From: Rhodospirillaceae bacterium
GTDB taxonomy: Bacteria; Pseudomonadota; Alphaproteobacteria; Dongiales; Dongiaceae
Assembly (NCBI GenBank): GCA_016712715.1
Contig: JADJQM010000001.1
Location: forward strand, 744,001-808,000
Reading direction: 5' to 3'
DNA length: 64,000 bases
Numbering within the stretch: the first letter of the stretch is position 1; each line of letters begins with the position of its first letter. Shown piece by piece: positions 61,666-64,000 of the stretch. The notes under the pieces are model-generated. The model saw nothing but the letters and a program-made list of their open reading frames with translations. It had not been told where the DNA came from and ran no database searches. A program made the position numbers and the translations under genes.

Positions 61666-64000
61666 TGACTGATATGCGCGCCTCCCTCATCCTGACGGGC
61701 GATAGCAGCGGATTGCGAGCTGCCACCCGCGACGCCAGCGGCGAAGTCCGCCGCCTGTCGGATAGTGCCGAGCGGACGGCCAGCTCCACCAACAAGGCCC
61801 GCGATGCTCTCGGGCGGTTTACCGCCGGGGCGGGGGCGGCCAAGGCCGGTGTTGCGGGTGCTGCGGCCGCTGCCGGTGGTGCCGCCGGACAGTTCGATCG
61901 CTTGACCGGATCCGCCCAGCGTGCCTCGTCCGCCACCGGCAGCATGACCTCGCAATTGCGCAGTCTGGTCGCTGTCGTCGGTGGTGCTCTCGTCGTGCGC
62001 CAGGTTATCCAATGGGCCGACGCCTGGAAACTGACCGAGGGCCGCCTCTCCCTCGTCACCAAGTCCGCCCTCGAGCTGAAGGCCGTCCAGAGCCAGCTCT
62101 TCGATGTGTCGCAGCGCACCGGGCAGGCCTTTGGTGGCACCGCAACCCTTTACACGCGGCTGGCGCAGGCGACGGCCCAGCTCGGCACGAGCCAGCGCCA
62201 GCTCCTCGCCATCACCGAGACCATCAACCAGGCCTTTGTGGTGTCCGGCGCGGGTGCTGCCGAGGCGCAGGCCGCGATCGTGCAGTTGAGCCAGGCGATC
62301 GCCTCGGGCGTCCTGCGCGGCGATGAATTCAATTCCGTCATGGAGCAGGCGCCGCGTCTCTCGCAGGCCCTGTCCGATAGCCTGGGCAAGACCAGAGGCG
62401 AATTGCGCGCCATGGCCGAGCAGGGTCAGCTCACCGTTCAAATGATATTGAAGGCCCTCACCGAGGAAGCTCCGAAGATCGGGCAGGAATTTGCCCGCAT
62501 GCCGCTGACGGTCGGCCGGGCGCTCACCCAACTCGGCAACTCCCTCCAGCGCCTGGTGGGCCTCTCCGACGCTGCCAGCGGCGCCACGACCACCATTGCC
62601 GGTGCCATCTCCGATCTCGCCAAGAAGCTGGCGGAGCCACAGGTCGTCGAGGCCGTGGCCCGTTTTGCCGAGGCGCTGTCCGCCGGCCTCCAGTTGGCGA
62701 TCGACGCCGCCGTGGCCCTTGCCCCACATATCGACACCTTGGCGGCCGCCGTGGCCGGCCTGGTCGCCATCAACATCGGCATCTGGCTGCAGGGTGCCAT
62801 CCTCGGCATGCGTGCCCTGGCGATCGAGAGCCTAGCCTTTGTCGCGACGCCGTTCGGTATGGTTGCCGTGGCGATCGGCCTGGTGGTTGCCGGCGTCAGC
62901 GCCCTGGTGATGGCCAACGCGGAAGCCGCTGCCCAGGAAAAGGCCCTGGCCGACGCGATGAAGGTCACCGATGACGCCCGCCGGCTGTCTTCGGACAAGA
63001 TCAAGGAAATGACCTCGCTGGAGCGCCAGCTCACGGCCGAGAAGCAGCAGCAGGCAATCGCCACCCAACAGCAGGCTCTGGCGGAGCGCCTCCGATATCA
63101 GGATCAGCTCCAGGGCGATCTTGATAAAGAGCGCTCGTATATGTCGCCGCTCTATGACGAGAACGACAAAACGGACCCGGCCAACACTTTCGGCCGCATC
63201 CCGACCCTCAAGAACCAGCTTGCCTCGAATTGGGAGCAGATCGACACGCTGCGGCAGTCGATCCTTGACGCAAAGATCGCGCTTCAAGGGCTGTTGAACG
63301 GCGAAGTAGTTGCCGACGCCGGCGCCGGCAGCGGCAGCTCCGACACAGGGCTGGTCGACAAGATCAAAAAGGCGCGCGCGCAGATCCAGGACCTGGCGCA
63401 GAGCATCGCGGATCTCTCCGCCCAGAAGATCGCGATCGACGGTGGTGGTCTGGAAGGCCTCGACATCACCAAGGATGCGCAGAAGGCGACGGCCATGCTG
63501 CTGGAGTTCGGCCAGGCGGCCAAGCTCGGCACGGACGACCTGGCTGGCCTGGAGCGCGCGGCCGGCGTCACCGTCGAACAGATCGCCGCCTGGCTGGCTG
63601 ATCAGCGCCAGCTCAACAAGGCGATCGACGAAAGCGTCGACCTGCTGACAAAGCAGGCCGAGGCACCCAAGACGTTCGCCAAGTACATCGCGGACCTCGA
63701 ACAGCAGAACGAGGAACTGCGGCTAGAACTTAACGGCCGCAAGGCGCTCATTCCGTTGCTGCGCGCCGAGGTCGAGCTGAAGGAGCAGCTCGGCCGACCG
63801 ATCACCGCCGAAGAGCGCGGCCGCCTTAAGGCGCTGCTGGACGATCAGACGAAGCTCAACGCCGCCATCGATCGCCAGAAGGAGATCACTGACGCCGCCA
63901 AGAAGTCGGCGGAGATGATGCAGGAGCCGTTCAAAAAGGCGCTGCAAGGCAGCCAGCAAGCCTGGTCGGCGATGTTCCGCAAGATCCTCGACGGCAACGT
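61665..64000 (+). CDS. Tape measure protein, truncated by the window end
   Basis: 778 residues are visible; the frame is open at the window edge. The N-terminal TIGR02675-like domain is clear (QVIQWADAWKLTEGRLSLVT and SGVLRGDEFNSVMEQAPRL). A long hydrophobic stretch follows at about residues 360-425 (VAGLVAINIGIWLQGAILGM and MVAVAIGLVVAGVSALVM), then long coiled coils (LEQQNEELRLELNGRKAL). It sets tail length and probably enters the host membrane during DNA injection. The ATG overlaps the chaperone stop. Its length, already near 780, also argues for a long tail. Confidence 0.88.
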   Translation, partial: MTDMRASLILTGDSSGLRAATRDASGEVRRLSDSAERTASSTNKARDALGRFTAGAGAAKAGVAGAAAAAGGAAGQFDRLTGSAQRASSATGSMTSQLRSLVAVVGGALVVRQVIQWADAWKLTEGRLSLVTKSALELKAVQSQLFDVSQRTGQAFGGTATLYTRLAQATAQLGTSQRQLLAITETINQAFVVSGAGAAEAQAAIVQLSQAIASGVLRGDEFNSVMEQAPRLSQALSDSLGKTRGELRAMAEQGQLTVQMILKALTEEAPKIGQEFARMPLTVGRALTQLGNSLQRLVGLSDAASGATTTIAGAISDLAKKLAEPQVVEAVARFAEALSAGLQLAIDAAVALAPHIDTLAAAVAGLVAINIGIWLQGAILGMRALAIESLAFVATPFGMVAVAIGLVVAGVSALVMANAEAAAQEKALADAMKVTDDARRLSSDKIKEMTSLERQLTAEKQQQAIATQQQALAERLRYQDQLQGDLDKERSYMSPLYDENDKTDPANTFGRIPTLKNQLASNWEQIDTLRQSILDAKIALQGLLNGEVVADAGAGSGSSDTGLVDKIKKARAQIQDLAQSIADLSAQKIAIDGGGLEGLDITKDAQKATAMLLEFGQAAKLGTDDLAGLERAAGVTVEQIAAWLADQRQLNKAIDESVDLLTKQAEAPKTFAKYIADLEQQNEELRLELNGRKALIPLLRAEVELKEQLGRPITAEERGRLKALLDDQTKLNAAIDRQKEITDAAKKSAEMMQEPFKKALQGSQQAWSAMFRKILDGN

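Larger units (their letters stand above)
34373..64000. mobile_element. Mu-like transposable prophage with siphovirus-type tail, partial
   Basis: The order of repressor, Ner, MuA-type transposase, MuB-type ATPase, DUF3164, GemA, Mor, lysis, terminase, DUF935 portal, gpF, protease, capsid, gp36, gpG and gp37 is that of Mu-like phages. Tail tube, two chaperones with a frameshift site and tape measure are those of long non-contractile or flexible tails, as in the transposable siphophages B3 and D3112. No tail sheath gene lies between gp37 and the tube gene. The left boundary is only approximate, the right end is outside the window, and no integrase is present. Confidence 0.85.

Noticed and set aside
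1..64000. CRISPR arrays, tRNA or rRNA genes
   Set aside because: No regularly spaced 25-40 base repeats and no cloverleaf or rRNA-like sequence noticed on reading either strand.

Overview
The window is GC-rich DNA of alphaproteobacterial character. Best guess is Rhodospirillales, from the overall gene flavour (NnrS, duplicated Pot-type ABC importers, IlvD/Edd and UxaA sugar-acid enzymes); no ribosomal or other phylogenetic marker is present, so this is inference.

Bases 1-34250 are chromosomal and catabolic. In order: a DeoR-type regulator; a zinc alcohol dehydrogenase; a DUF4105 membrane protein; NnrS on the minus strand with a perfect FNR-type box upstream; and an RpiR-type regulator with two tandem palindromic operators, followed by a complete polyamine-type ABC importer (ATPase, two permeases, binding protein) and a P1-family aminopeptidase. 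A minus-strand operon follows (18607 down to 11115): IlvD/Edd sugar-acid dehydratase, SDR dehydrogenase, GguC/AraD1-type protein and a second Pot-type importer, divergent from an IclR regulator and an aldose-1-epimerase. A further minus-strand operon (26300 down to 20649) encodes a DapA-family aldolase/dehydratase, HyuA, HyuB and an SDR. It is divergent from a GntR/FCD regulator, a TRAP transporter (P, Q, M), an aldehyde dehydrogenase, an altronate-dehydratase-like enzyme and a GT29-like protein. Together these look like uptake and oxidative breakdown of sugar acids and amide or cyclic-imide compounds. Many of these genes carry frameshifts and one has an in-frame stop, far more than expected, so sequencing error or decay must be considered.

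From about 34.3 kb to the end lies a Mu-like transposable prophage, cut by the window edge. Its left end contains a repeat array with a 10-bp period. Then come a minus-strand repressor with an operator-like repeat cluster, Ner, a ParB-like protein, the MuA-type DDE transposase, the MuB-type ATPase, many small early proteins, DUF3164, an MT-A70 methyltransferase, GemA and Mor. A lysis block follows (SleB endolysin, a lipoprotein, a possible holin), then Mu-type head genes (gp26, gp27, terminase, portal, gpF with a likely C-terminal nuclease domain, protease/scaffold, decoration, capsid, gp36, gpG, gp37). The tail genes are of the long flexible (siphovirus) type: tail tube, tail chaperones joined by a textbook -1 ribosomal frameshift site, and tape measure.

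The most unusual item is a low-GC gene (53640-55049) on the minus strand inside the head operon. It encodes an unrecognised 469-residue protein with a possible PD-(D/E)XK-like C-terminal domain, and is a good candidate for an uncharacterised phage-borne accessory or defence gene.
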